DNA of 29,066 nt from CAIZGX01 sp044371535 (GCA_044371535.1 JBILTL010000014.1:1-29066), one strand, 5' to 3'. Counted from the stretch's first letter, positions 14,852 through 23,981 are shown. Notes: generated by a model not told the origin, from the sequence alone. Numbers and translations are program-made.

Positions 14852-17404
14852 TTATTCTGAAGCCGGAGGAGTTCCTTTCTCCACGTGCATTTTCACCTCT
14901 TGAGCCTCGGTGTCGTAATCGACATGAAGCGTGTCTCCAGGTTTAATTTGACTGTTAATGATTTCTTCAGCCAAAGGATCTTCCAAGTATTTTTGAATAG
15001 CTCTGCGCAACGGACGAGCACCATATTTCTCATCGAATCCTTTGTCAGCAATGTAGTCTTTCGCTGTTTCAGTAAGCGCAATGGTGTATCCAAGATCGGT
15101 GATACGAGAGAATAATTTCTTCAACTCGATGTCGATGATCTGATGGATGTCTTCTTTCTTCAATGCATTGAAGACGATGATATCGTCAACACGATTCAAG
15201 AATTCAGGAGAGAATGCTTTTTTCAAAGCCGCTTCAATTACACCTTTCTTACTGTCTTCTTCTTGGGTTGTGCGTGAAGATGTACCGAAACCGACACCCG
15301 TTCCGAAGTCTTGAAGCTGACGAGCACCAATGTTCGAAGTCATGATGATAACGGTATTCTTGAAGTCGATTTTACGACCCATGCTATCTGTCATTTGTCC
15401 ATCGTCCAAAGCCTGAAGCAATAGATTGAAGACATCAGGGTGAGCTTTTTCAATCTCATCCAATAACACAATGCTGTATGGTTTGCGACGAACCTTTTCG
15501 GTTAGCTGTCCACCTTCTTCGTAACCAACATAACCCGGAGGCGCTCCAATCAAGCGAGATACAGCGAATTTCTCCATGTACTCACTCATGTCAATGCGTA
15601 TAAGTGCATCATCAGAGTCAAACATGTAACGCGCTAACTCTTTCGCAAGTTGTGTTTTACCAACCCCCGTAGGACCAAGGAAAATGAATGAACCAATCGG
15701 ACGGTTTGGATCTTTCAATCCAGCACGATTGCGTTTAATTGCTTTTACAACTTTAACAATCGCATCTTCTTGTCCAATAACTTTTCCTTCTAACTCTTTA
15801 TCCATTTTCGCAAGACGACCGCTTTCAGTCTCGGCAACTTTTTGAACAGGAATACCCGTCATCATTGCAACAACTTCTTCAACATTCGCAGCTGTTACTG
15901 TTGTGCGCTGCGTGCGTGTTTGCTCTTCCCATTTCTTCTTCGCCTCATCAAGACTCGTTTCTAAAGCCTTTTGTCTGTCGCGAAGTTGCGCTGCCTCTTC
16001 GTATTTCGCACTGCGAACCACACGAAGTTTTTCCTCTTGAATTCCTTCAATTTCTTTTTCGATATCGATAATCTCCTGCGGAACTGAAATGTTCTGCAAG
16101 TGAACACGAGATCCCACTTCATCCAAAGCATCAATAGCCTTGTCTGGAAGGTGACGATCTGTAATGTAACGAGCAGTCAATTTAACACAAGCCTCAAGCG
16201 CTTCATCAGTGTATGTTACACTGTGGTGAGACTCGTATTTGTCTTTGATGTTATTTAAAATTTGTATGGTCTCTTCAACCGTAGTTGGATCAACAACAAC
16301 CTTTTGGAAGCGACGCTCTAAAGCACCGTCTTTCTCAATATACTGACGGTATTCGTCAAGTGTAGTGGCTCCAATGCATTGTATTTCGCCACGAGCTAAC
16401 GCTGGCTTGAACATGTTACTTGCATCGAGACTTCCACTTGCGCCACCTGCACCAACAATAGTGTGAATTTCATCAATGAAAAGAATGACATCTGGAGATT
16501 TTTCCAGTTCATTCATCACCGCTTTCATGCGCTCTTCAAACTGACCGCGGTATTTCGTTCCCGCAACCAATGAAGCAATATCAAGTGTTACTACGCGCTT
16601 GTCGAAAAGCACGCGAGATACCTTTTTCTGAATGATGCGAAGGGCAAGGCCTTCAGCGATTGCTGATTTACCTACACCCGGTTCACCAATAAGAATTGGA
16701 TTGTTTTTCTTTCTTCTGGAAAGGATTTGCGAAACGCGTTCAATTTCTTTCTCACGTCCAACAATTGGATCTAATTTTCCTTCTGTTGCATACTTGGTTA
16801 AGTCGCGACCGAAGTTATCTAAAACGGGAGTTTTACTTTTTGAATCGCCTGGCTTCTTTGTTGTTCCGCCGCTTCCGCCTGTGAACGGACGATCTTCTTC
16901 ATCATCGTCGTCTGCATTTGGAAATTCTGCACGAGGCAAGTCAGACTTGCGAACGTTTTCATCTTCTCCGTCACCCAATTCGCGGTTCACCGCGTTGTAA
17001 TCTACGCCCATAGGTTCAAGTGTTCTAGTAACGACATTGTCAGAGTCTTTCAAAATAGTTAGAAGCAGGTGCTCTGTGTTCACCATGGTCTTCTTGTGCG
17101 ATTTCGCTTCTATGTAAGAAAGCTTCAATACGCGTTCAGCTTGTTTCACCAATGAAATGCCTGAACTTGTTACGGTTGAAGATCCGTAAGAACCGGCGTT
17201 GCGCACAGAGGCCTCAACGCTTTTGCGTAAAAACGAAAGGTCAACGCCCAAGCTTTTTAAAACCTTCGTTGCGGTGCAATCTTCTTCACGAAGAATTCCC
17301 AATAAAAAATGCTCTATTCCGATGTAGTTGTGACCTAATCGCAATGCCTCCTCTCTGCTGTATCGCAGGACTTCTTGTACTTGTTCTGAAAACTTAGCGT
17401 CCAT
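14852..17404 (-). CDS. clpC: ATP-dependent Clp protease ATPase subunit ClpC
   Basis: ClpC is the AAA+ unfoldase that feeds proteins to ClpP. Domains in order (850 aa): duplicated Clp N-domain (about 1-150), an acidic, Gly-rich linker (about 160-190), first AAA+ module with Walker A GEPGVGKS and Walker B VILFIDEIH, an M-domain with a UVR motif (LRVVRSAKYEEAAQLRDRQ), second AAA+ module with Walker A GPTGVGKT and Walker B IVLLDEIE, and the ClpB D2-small domain. The UVR-containing M-domain is what marks ClpC rather than ClpA or ClpB. Its stop codon directly abuts that of the plus-strand gene at 14851, so no terminator fits between them. The promoter is at 17433-17463. Confidence 0.97.
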   Translation of the reverse strand: MDAKFSEQVQEVLRYSREEALRLGHNYIGIEHFLLGILREEDCTATKVLKSLGVDLSFLRKSVEASVRNAGSYGSSTVTSSGISLVKQAERVLKLSYIEAKSHKKTMVNTEHLLLTILKDSDNVVTRTLEPMGVDYNAVNRELGDGEDENVRKSDLPRAEFPNADDDDEEDRPFTGGSGGTTKKPGDSKSKTPVLDNFGRDLTKYATEGKLDPIVGREKEIERVSQILSRRKKNNPILIGEPGVGKSAIAEGLALRIIQKKVSRVLFDKRVVTLDIASLVAGTKYRGQFEERMKAVMNELEKSPDVILFIDEIHTIVGAGGASGSLDASNMFKPALARGEIQCIGATTLDEYRQYIEKDGALERRFQKVVVDPTTVEETIQILNNIKDKYESHHSVTYTDEALEACVKLTARYITDRHLPDKAIDALDEVGSRVHLQNISVPQEIIDIEKEIEGIQEEKLRVVRSAKYEEAAQLRDRQKALETSLDEAKKKWEEQTRTQRTTVTAANVEEVVAMMTGIPVQKVAETESGRLAKMDKELEGKVIGQEDAIVKVVKAIKRNRAGLKDPNRPIGSFIFLGPTGVGKTQLAKELARYMFDSDDALIRIDMSEYMEKFAVSRLIGAPPGYVGYEEGGQLTEKVRRKPYSIVLLDEIEKAHPDVFNLLLQALDDGQMTDSMGRKIDFKNTVIIMTSNIGARQLQDFGTGVGFGTSSRTTQEEDSKKGVIEAALKKAFSPEFLNRVDDIIVFNALKKEDIHQIIDIELKKLFSRITDLGYTIALTETAKDYIADKGFDEKYGARPLRRAIQKYLEDPLAEEIINSQIKPGDTLHVDYDTEAQEVKMHVEKGTPPASE

Positions 17405-17432
17405 ATCTTTCCTTACCTTAGTTAGTCAACCT

Positions 17433-17463
17433 CAAATGTATTCCTTACTTCCCTTCCTATAAA
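17433..17463 (-). promoter_or_regulatory. Bacteroidota-type promoter of clpC
   Basis: Minus strand: TTTA (17463 to 17460), 19 nt, TACATTTG (17440 to 17433). The -7 box is a full match and the -33 box is one base off, at the standard spacing. It lies 28 nt before the clpC ATG. The rest of the 198-nt clpC-gyrA gap should hold the gyrA promoter; TATTTTCG at 17553-17560 is a weak candidate. No CtsR- or CIRCE-like repeat was seen. Confidence 0.7.
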
Positions 17464-17602
17464 CATAATACCATTGAATTTTCCACAGCCTTTTTGTCAT
17501 TTGTGAATAACTATAACCGCCACAATTGGTCAATTTTCGCTTCAATCGGGAGTATTTTCGCGTACCCGTGACAGTTCAATTTTTTAAGCGGGAACAACCA
17601 CT

Positions 17603-20122
17603 ATGGAATCAGGAGAAAGAATTCTTAAGATAAACATTGAAGATGAAATGAAATCAGCCTACATCGATTACTCGATGTCGGTGATTGTGAGTAGAGCTTT
17701 ACCGGATGTTCGCGATGGACTGAAGCCAGTTCACCGTCGTGTGTTGTACGGTATGCTTGATTTGGGAATGTTGTCGAACAGACCATACAAGAAATCAGCG
17801 CGTATTGTCGGAGAGGTATTGGGTAAGTATCACCCACACGGTGACTCGGCAGTATACGAGACGATGGTGCGTATGGCGCAACCGTGGTCTTTGCGCTACC
17901 CGCTGGTAGACGGACAAGGTAACTTCGGTTCGATGGATGGTGATAACGCGGCTGCGATGCGTTATACGGAAGCGCGTTTGAGAAAATTAGCAGAAGAACT
18001 TCTTGAAGATTTAGATAAAGACACTGTTGACTGGCAAGCGAACTTCGACGATTCGTTGGAAGAGCCTCGCGTTATGCCAGCGAAAGTTCCGAACTTGTTG
18101 TTGAACGGAGTAAGTGGAATTGCGGTGGGTATGGCCACGAACATGGCTCCGCACAACTTGACGGAAGTGTGTGACGGAATCGCTGCATACATCGACAATC
18201 GTGACATCACGACTGAAGAGTTGATGCAACACATCAAAGCACCCGATTTTCCAACAGGTGGTGTTATTCACGGATTGGAAGGAGTTAAGTCTGCATACGA
18301 AACCGGAAGAGGTCGTGTGGTGATTCGTGCGAAAGCGCGTATTGAAGAGGTTGCGAATCACGAGTGTATCATTGTTGAACAGGTTCCTTACCAGATCAAC
18401 AAAGCCGACATGGTGAAGCGCACGTGGGAATTGGTTCTTGAAGGAAAGATCGAAGGAATCGCTGAGATACGTGATGAATCGGATAGAAATGGAGTTCGTG
18501 TGGTTTATGAATTGAAGCGCGATGCGATCTCAAATGTTGTATTGAATAATCTTTACAAATACACAGGTCTACAAACTTCATTTTCAGTAAACAACATTGC
18601 GTTGGTTAACGGACGTCCGGAAGTATTAAACTTGAAGGATATCATTCGCCACTACGTTGAACACCGCCACGAGGTTGTTACGCGTAGAACGAAATTCGAA
18701 TTGCGCAAAGCGGAAGAGCGCGCGCACATCTTAGAAGGATATTTAATTGCGTTAGATAACATTGATGCAGTAATTGCATTGATCAGAAAATCTCAAACGC
18801 CAGATGAGGCGAAAGACGGATTGATTCAACAATTCGGATTGTCAGAGATTCAAGCAAAAGCAATTCTTGAAATGCGTTTGCAACGTCTTACAGGATTGGA
18901 GCGCGATAAGATTCGTGCTGAGCATGCTGAATTGATGGCGTTGATTACACGTCTTCGTGCAATCTTGGACAGCGAGGAGTTGCGTATGCAAATCATCAAA
19001 GATGAGCTAACGCATTTGAAAGAGAAATTCGGCGACGAGCGTCGTTCGATCATTGAATTCTCTTCAGCTGACTTGAGCATTGAAGATATGATTCCTGATG
19101 AAGCAATGGTGGTAACCATTACTCACGCAGGATACATCAAGCGTACAAACTTAAACGAGTACCGCACGCAAAGCCGTGGCGGAGTAGGAGCGAAGGGAAC
19201 ATCTGCACGTCAGGAAGACTTCGTAGAACACATCTTCACCGCAACGAACCACGATTACCTGTTGATCTTCACCATGAAAGGAAGATGTTTCTGGATGCGT
19301 GTGTTTGAAATTCCGGAAGGAGGAAAAACGGCGAAGGGACGTGCAATTCAAAACATGATTCAAATTGAGCAAGACGACAAAGTCTTGGCTTACATCCCAG
19401 TGAAGGATTTGAATAACGCGGAGAATTTGAAATCTAACTTCGTTATTCTTTGTACAAGACAAGGTTTAATTAAGAAGACATCATTAGAAGCATACAGCAG
19501 ACCTCGTTCTTCCGGTATCAATGCGATTACCATTGTAGACGGAGATGAATTGTTGCAAGCGCGTTTGACCACTGGAGCGAGCGAAATCATTATGGGTACG
19601 AAAGAAGGTAAAGCTATTCGTTTCCCGGAAGTGAAAGTTCGTGCAGTAGGAAGAACAGCACAAGGGGTGAAAGCAGTATCGCTTGGAAGTGCTACCGACG
19701 AAGTAATTGGAATGGTGTGCGTTGACGATCCGAACAGCGACATCTTGGTTGTATCTGACAAAGGATTCGGTAAGCGTTCTTCATTGGAAGACTATCGTGT
19801 AACGAATCGCGGAGGAAAAGGAGTGAAGACCATTAACATTACAGATAAGACCGGACCGTTGTGTGCGATCTTGGCTGTAGACAATGAATACGATTTTATG
19901 ATTATCAATAAATCTGGAATCGCGATTCGCTTGAGTGTTGATGAGCTTCGTGTAATGGGAAGAAATACCCAAGGGGTGAAGTTGATTAACCTTCGTGGAA
20001 ACGATGAGATTGCGGCTGTTTGTGCTGTTATTCGCGACGAAAATGAAGGCGAGGCTACCGAAGGCGAGGAAAACGCAGCCGAAGGTGAAACTGCGGCTCC
20101 AACTGAAGGAGGTGAGGAATAA
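17603..20122 (+). CDS. gyrA: DNA gyrase subunit A
   Basis: GyrA is the breakage-reunion subunit of DNA gyrase. The 839-residue protein shows the catalytic tyrosine in AAAMRYTEARL (about residue 120) and the quinolone-binding region GKYHPHGDSAVYETMVRMAQ with wild-type Ser, and Glu in place of the E. coli Asp, a common natural variant. The C-terminal DNA-wrapping domain has its blades; the GyrA-box position reads QSRGGVG instead of the usual QRRGGKG. The chain ends in an acidic tail of about 28 residues rich in Glu, Gly and Ala. The start MESGERILKINIEDEMKSAYIDYSM is the usual one. It is divergent from clpC; the following TPR gene starts 60 nt downstream without a visible terminator. Confidence 0.98.
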   Translation: MESGERILKINIEDEMKSAYIDYSMSVIVSRALPDVRDGLKPVHRRVLYGMLDLGMLSNRPYKKSARIVGEVLGKYHPHGDSAVYETMVRMAQPWSLRYPLVDGQGNFGSMDGDNAAAMRYTEARLRKLAEELLEDLDKDTVDWQANFDDSLEEPRVMPAKVPNLLLNGVSGIAVGMATNMAPHNLTEVCDGIAAYIDNRDITTEELMQHIKAPDFPTGGVIHGLEGVKSAYETGRGRVVIRAKARIEEVANHECIIVEQVPYQINKADMVKRTWELVLEGKIEGIAEIRDESDRNGVRVVYELKRDAISNVVLNNLYKYTGLQTSFSVNNIALVNGRPEVLNLKDIIRHYVEHRHEVVTRRTKFELRKAEERAHILEGYLIALDNIDAVIALIRKSQTPDEAKDGLIQQFGLSEIQAKAILEMRLQRLTGLERDKIRAEHAELMALITRLRAILDSEELRMQIIKDELTHLKEKFGDERRSIIEFSSADLSIEDMIPDEAMVVTITHAGYIKRTNLNEYRTQSRGGVGAKGTSARQEDFVEHIFTATNHDYLLIFTMKGRCFWMRVFEIPEGGKTAKGRAIQNMIQIEQDDKVLAYIPVKDLNNAENLKSNFVILCTRQGLIKKTSLEAYSRPRSSGINAITIVDGDELLQARLTTGASEIIMGTKEGKAIRFPEVKVRAVGRTAQGVKAVSLGSATDEVIGMVCVDDPNSDILVVSDKGFGKRSSLEDYRVTNRGGKGVKTINITDKTGPLCAILAVDNEYDFMIINKSGIAIRLSVDELRVMGRNTQGVKLINLRGNDEIAAVCAVIRDENEGEATEGEENAAEGETAAPTEGGEE

Positions 20123-20182
20123 ATTGCAATTAATCTCTTTTGGCATTAACGTTGTCTAAGAGGAAAATGAAATAACCATAAC

Positions 20183-21286
20183 ATGAAAAAAACATTCATT
20201 CTATTCGCGACAGTTCTAACATCGTTTGCAACCTTCGCACAAGCTGAGCTTACCAATGCCTTCAGAGCAAACGAAGACAAGAACTACGAGGAAGCTTTGA
20301 ATTACATCAATCAAGCCTCTTCAAACCCGAAGGCTACCGGTAAAGAAAAATACTGGAGATACCGAGGGGATATTTACATGAACATTGCAACTGACAGCGT
20401 TTTGAGCATGAAATACGCAAATAGCTTTAGTGAGGCTGTTGCGTCTTACACGAAGGCTTTGGAATTAAGCAAAGACTATGTGATGGAGATCGGTGCAGTT
20501 GTAGATCGCGTAAGAGCAATTGAAGAGCAAAAGGCAATTACTGCCTACAAAGCTGGAAATACATGTGCTGCTGCAGGTCATTATGAGAATTTGATCACAA
20601 CAAGTTTGATGTTTGGTGTAACCGATACCATCTATGTTTATTACGGTGGTATTTGTCATGAATCATGCGGTAACGTAGATAAGGCTTTGGCAAACTTCAC
20701 AACTTGCGCAAACGCGAACTATCAAGCTGCAGATTGCTATTCTCGCATTGGAAACATGTTAGTGAAAGCTGGAAGAAAAGAAGAAGCGATTAAAATCTTA
20801 GGAGAAGCACGTAAGAAGTATCCAAAGAACTCTTCTATCTTAACAGCAGAAGTAAACATTTACATTGAAGACAAAGACTATCAGAAGGCTCACGATGTAT
20901 TGATTGCTCTAGCAGAGGCAGATCCTAAGAACGAAAGCGTTTTGTTCGTATTGGGTGTTACCTACGAAAAGAACAACAATCCCGTTGAAGCAGAGAAAGT
21001 ATACAACAGAGCCTTGGAGTTAAATCCAACTTATTTCGATGCACACTACAACTTGGGAGTTATGTTTTACAATCAGGGGATCGAGAAATTTAAAGTTTGT
21101 GATGCGATTCCTCCAAGAGAAACCGCGAAATTCGATGCGTGTAAAGCTGAATCAAAGGTGATTTTTGCAAATGCGGCTGGCCATTTTGAAGTTTGTTACG
21201 CTCAAGAGCCAGCAGCTGTAAAGAAAGTCCTAACAGAATGTTACAGAAAATCAGGACAACCTGATAAAGCGAATGGAGTAAAATAA
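20183..21286 (+). CDS. Secreted TPR-repeat protein
   Basis: A 367-residue exported protein. Residues 1-20 form a signal peptide (MKKTFILFATVLTSFATFAQ). The rest is helical with tetratricopeptide repeats, clearest at the C-terminal half (KAGRKEEAIKILGEARKKYP, YQKAHDVLIALAEADPKN, NPVEAEKVYNRALELNPTYF, then DAHYNLGVMFYNQG). Two features are less usual: about ten cysteines spread through the mature part, and an insert between the last TPRs (about 310-335, FKVCDAIPPRETAKFDACKAE). TPR proteins build protein complexes; the periplasmic partner is unknown. A strong terminator follows at 21303-21333. gyrA lies 60 nt upstream and may be co-transcribed. Confidence 0.88.
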   Translation: MKKTFILFATVLTSFATFAQAELTNAFRANEDKNYEEALNYINQASSNPKATGKEKYWRYRGDIYMNIATDSVLSMKYANSFSEAVASYTKALELSKDYVMEIGAVVDRVRAIEEQKAITAYKAGNTCAAAGHYENLITTSLMFGVTDTIYVYYGGICHESCGNVDKALANFTTCANANYQAADCYSRIGNMLVKAGRKEEAIKILGEARKKYPKNSSILTAEVNIYIEDKDYQKAHDVLIALAEADPKNESVLFVLGVTYEKNNNPVEAEKVYNRALELNPTYFDAHYNLGVMFYNQGIEKFKVCDAIPPRETAKFDACKAESKVIFANAAGHFEVCYAQEPAAVKKVLTECYRKSGQPDKANGVK

Positions 21287-21302
21287 ATATTATTTGAAGA
21301 TG

Positions 21303-21333
21303 AAAAAAAGGGGAGCGAAAGCTCCCTTTTTTA
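21303..21333 (+). terminator. Intrinsic terminator after the TPR gene
   Basis: Stem GGGAGC / GCTCCC with a GAAA tetraloop, extended by an A-run pairing with the following TTTTTT. It starts 17 nt after the TPR stop and rules out any start of the next gene before about 21334. Confidence 0.9.
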
Positions 21334-21392
21334 GTTTTCAACATTTCGAAAACGAGAGCAATTCAACCTTCAATTTGCTTAAAACAATTGAC

Positions 21393-22295
21393 ATGTTTAC
21401 TTGGTCGAAATTAATGACGCACTCGCTGCGAAAAATAGAGCAAAACGAAACGAATGATGTGGTGTCTTTTCCAACTGGAATTGATTTGTGGGATAAGAAT
21501 GGAGGAATACGTTCGCAAGAAATTTCGTTGCTGGTTGCTCATAAACATTCCGGAAGTACGAGCATGGCCCTTCAAATTGCATTGAAGAATGTAGATGAAG
21601 GAACACCCGTACTTTATGTGAGCTCAGATATTTCACCGGAGTTATTCATGTATAAGATTATGCTTCAACGCGCTAAAGAATCTATACCATCTTTTCATGA
21701 AGTGACGCACGATGCTATGTATTGGGATTCACTTTGTCTGAAGTATCTGGAGGATTTACATGCTCGTCCGCTTTATTTTCAAGAATTCAAAGAACCAAAG
21801 TTGAACATTGCAATGGAAGGAATTCTGAAATTCAGAGAGAAACACCCGCGTGGACTTATTATCATTGACAAATTGAAATACAATTATTCTGACGGGAAAA
21901 TATCTCCAGAGTTATTGAAGATATTCTTGAGCGGGTTGAATGATGATATTATCGGAACAGAGCGAGGGGTGCTTATTGTAACAAGCACGGCATGTGACAT
22001 GATTGATTTCTCTTATGGAAAATTCCCTTCGCTATTGAGCATTTTCAATTGGCATATTTTAAATCAATATTTCAAGCGCGTGTTTATGTTGCGTAAGGAC
22101 ATTAACGCTTGGATGAATACCGATTATTTTAGTCCTGATTTTCTCTTTGCTTCAGGAGTGGCTATTACTGCGGATTCTAGAGTTCGTGACGAAGAAGATT
22201 TGGTGTATTACCATTCGTCGCATTATCAATTTTACTGTAAGACCAGTCCGGTGGTAAAGCCTTTGGATGAGGATGATTTGGATAGCCCCTTTTAA
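21393..22295 (+). CDS. DnaB-like RecA-fold protein with degenerate Walker A and SSB-like tail
   Basis: A 300-residue protein that aligns by eye with the C-terminal ATPase domain of replicative helicase DnaB and lacks the DnaB N-domain. FPTGIDLWDKNGGIRSQEI (26-44) matches the TGFxxLDxxxGGL entry. The Walker A position reads AHKHSGSTS (49-57), with Ser at the place of the catalytic Lys. YVSSDIS (75-81) matches the FSLEMS helicase motif with Asp for Glu. GLIIIDKLKY (154-163) keeps the Walker B Asp. ATP hydrolysis is therefore doubtful. The tail DEDDLDSPF resembles the acidic SSB tip. An ATG at 21414 is an alternative start; a start at 21294 is excluded by the terminator. The role is unknown: perhaps a regulator or loader of replication or a decoy subunit. 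Confidence 0.8.
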   Translation: MFTWSKLMTHSLRKIEQNETNDVVSFPTGIDLWDKNGGIRSQEISLLVAHKHSGSTSMALQIALKNVDEGTPVLYVSSDISPELFMYKIMLQRAKESIPSFHEVTHDAMYWDSLCLKYLEDLHARPLYFQEFKEPKLNIAMEGILKFREKHPRGLIIIDKLKYNYSDGKISPELLKIFLSGLNDDIIGTERGVLIVTSTACDMIDFSYGKFPSLLSIFNWHILNQYFKRVFMLRKDINAWMNTDYFSPDFLFASGVAITADSRVRDEEDLVYYHSSHYQFYCKTSPVVKPLDEDDLDSPF

Positions 22296-23425
22296 CGTAT
22301 TCTAATTTTCTCGCCGACGCGCAAGATTTTTGTCGATTTGAAATTGTTGAGTTTACAGATTTTAGAAACGCTCGTCTTGTTTTTGGATGCGATTTTTGAA
22401 AGTGTGTCTCCTGACTTCACCGTATAATATTTTTTACTGTTAGACGAGTTGTCTTTGGGCTGAGTCTTTTTATCTCCGGAAACAACAAGCTTTTGCCCAA
22501 CTTTCAATTTGCTTGTTTCTTTGATGTTGTTGTTTTCGCAAATGCTTTTAACTGTAGTGTGCTCTTCTTTTGCGATGGAAGACAATGTTTCTCCAGAACG
22601 CACGACGTGAGTTCTGGTTTTACTCTCCGAATCACCTTTTGGAGTGGGAGTTTCCATCATTTCTTTTTGTCCAGCATCTCCTTCTTTTTGAATCTCTGAA
22701 ATGCTTTCTACTTCTTTTACTTTCAGAATGGACTCCGTCATGCACGGGCATATCCGTTCGCGGGTGATGGAGTCGGTTTGAAATTCTTCGTATGGTTTGA
22801 ACTCAAGGATTTTACTTTTCACAGCTGGAAACCCTTTGTAGTTGCCGTCGGTGTTTTGCTCCCAGTACTTTAGCGCTTGTTGATTGCTTAGCCCGCAAAA
22901 CTGCATTAACGTAAAAGCGCTTAGCATTCCGCTTTGGTGCCAACCGTTCCAACAGTGAATGTAAATAGGCGCTATTTCGTCAGCATAAATAAGTTTGTTT
23001 AGATCTGTGAAGATTCCTTTTACGACATCTGGATTCAGATCAGGAAGGCATCTGTAGTTAAACCCCAGTGCATTAAGTGAATCGATCATAGGAGTTGGGT
23101 AGTCCTGATTGAAATATTTCGAATACAAGTAAATGGCCCCTCCGAATCCTGAAGTTCTGAGGTTACTTACGCCCCAATAGGGCAGAGGGTGCGAGTTATA
23201 TGTTTTTGGTTCGGTCTCTTTCCGATGAAAGTTGTTAGACCCTCCGCGGTAAAGTACATTATTCAATACAACGCGCATGTTGCGCACTCCAAAAAGACTG
23301 TCCGGACCTTCACCTTTATTGTTAACCAATTTGGTTTGAACACTGTCCAAACCAAAAACGTCTTTTTGCGCAAAGGCTAATTCGTTAGCGAATAAAAAAG
23401 CAATTAAAAAAGTTATTCTGCGCAT
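22292..23425 (-). CDS. Secreted dual-specificity-phosphatase-like protein with two LysM domains
   Basis: A 377-residue exported protein. Residues 1-20 are a signal peptide (FLIAFLFANELAFAQ). About 45-215 form a tyrosine/dual-specificity phosphatase-like domain: an early LYRGG strand, a CLPDLNPD loop that could supply an acid, and the P-loop IHCWNGWHQSG (about 156-166). The nucleophile Cys is kept, but the Arg of the CX5R signature is Gln. About 220-270 is a polar linker. Two LysM peptidoglycan-binding modules follow (about 273-318, HVVRSGETLSSIAKEEHTT; 333-377, YYTVKSGDTLSKIASKNKTS). So it probably sits on peptidoglycan. The stop overlaps the stop of the convergent DnaB-like gene. Start choice: MRRITFL gives the best signal peptide; 23437 and 23458 are alternatives. 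Confidence 0.85.
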   Translation of the reverse strand: MRRITFLIAFLFANELAFAQKDVFGLDSVQTKLVNNKGEGPDSLFGVRNMRVVLNNVLYRGGSNNFHRKETEPKTYNSHPLPYWGVSNLRTSGFGGAIYLYSKYFNQDYPTPMIDSLNALGFNYRCLPDLNPDVVKGIFTDLNKLIYADEIAPIYIHCWNGWHQSGMLSAFTLMQFCGLSNQQALKYWEQNTDGNYKGFPAVKSKILEFKPYEEFQTDSITRERICPCMTESILKVKEVESISEIQKEGDAGQKEMMETPTPKGDSESKTRTHVVRSGETLSSIAKEEHTTVKSICENNNIKETSKLKVGQKLVVSGDKKTQPKDNSSNSKKYYTVKSGDTLSKIASKNKTSVSKICKLNNFKSTKILRVGEKIRIR

Positions 23426-23500
23426 GGTTATAATCATAGGATTAAAATTATAGCTCAAACTCTGAGCGGCAAGCGATGAAGAACTACTTTTTCGAACTAC

Positions 23501-23977
23501 TTATTGTGCATATTCAAATAGTTCTTTCGTTGAGTAACTGCTGTAATAATTCAAGAAACGGTTTTTCCAACCCACATTGTTTGCTGGTAAATGATGAAAC
23601 AAGTCGCGAAATCCTTTGCATTGCTCTTTCATGTATGAACGAAAAGCAAACTGATCGTTTTCATTCAAGCTGGCGAAAGCCAATAGGCAGCGCAAAGTGG
23701 CAATGTTCAAGTTGTCGAAGAGGTGCCAGCGCGAAAGCGGTCCGTTCATGACGTGTACGCGTCCGTCTTTCAAGAAGACAATCATGCAATCGCCGTTCTT
23801 ACGAAGGTGAATCATTTTCCCAGGTTCGAAACCAAGGCGAGAGGCGTGACTTGCACTGAAGCCTGCTTGCTGCGTGAATCCGTTGTTGTTAAAGATTTTC
23901 CACAACTTAGGTCCAGCTGTGAATAGAGGCAAGAAATCCGATGTGGTCTCGCTGAAGTATGGGTTTTGTGTTTTCAT
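23501..23977 (-). CDS. Orphan cytoplasmic protein of unknown function (158 aa)
   Basis: I do not recognise this protein. It is 158 residues, with no signal peptide or membrane segment; its middle (about 50-85) has short strand-like pieces (KMIHLRKNGDCMIVFLKDGRVHVM in outline) followed by aromatic-rich helices. A TTTG box lies only 4 nt before the ATG, and the 18-bp motif CTCGTAAATACATTACAA lies 14 nt further upstream. The same motif and spacing precede the 80-aa orphan at 1988. Divergent from pfkA, with a perfect inverted repeat in the gap. The codon and amino-acid pattern is like the neighbours, so it appears to be a real resident gene. Confidence 0.75.
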   Translation of the reverse strand: MKTQNPYFSETTSDFLPLFTAGPKLWKIFNNNGFTQQAGFSASHASRLGFEPGKMIHLRKNGDCMIVFLKDGRVHVMNGPLSRWHLFDNLNIATLRCLLAFASLNENDQFAFRSYMKEQCKGFRDLFHHLPANNVGWKNRFLNYYSSYSTKELFEYAQ

Positions 23978-23981
23978 GAGA

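Noticed and set aside
17840..17880. Quinolone-resistance change in GyrA
   Set aside because: The key Ser is wild type; Glu for the E. coli Asp is a common natural variant.
21294..21392. Start of the DnaB-like gene at 21294
   Set aside because: The frame would run through the intrinsic terminator at 21303-21333.
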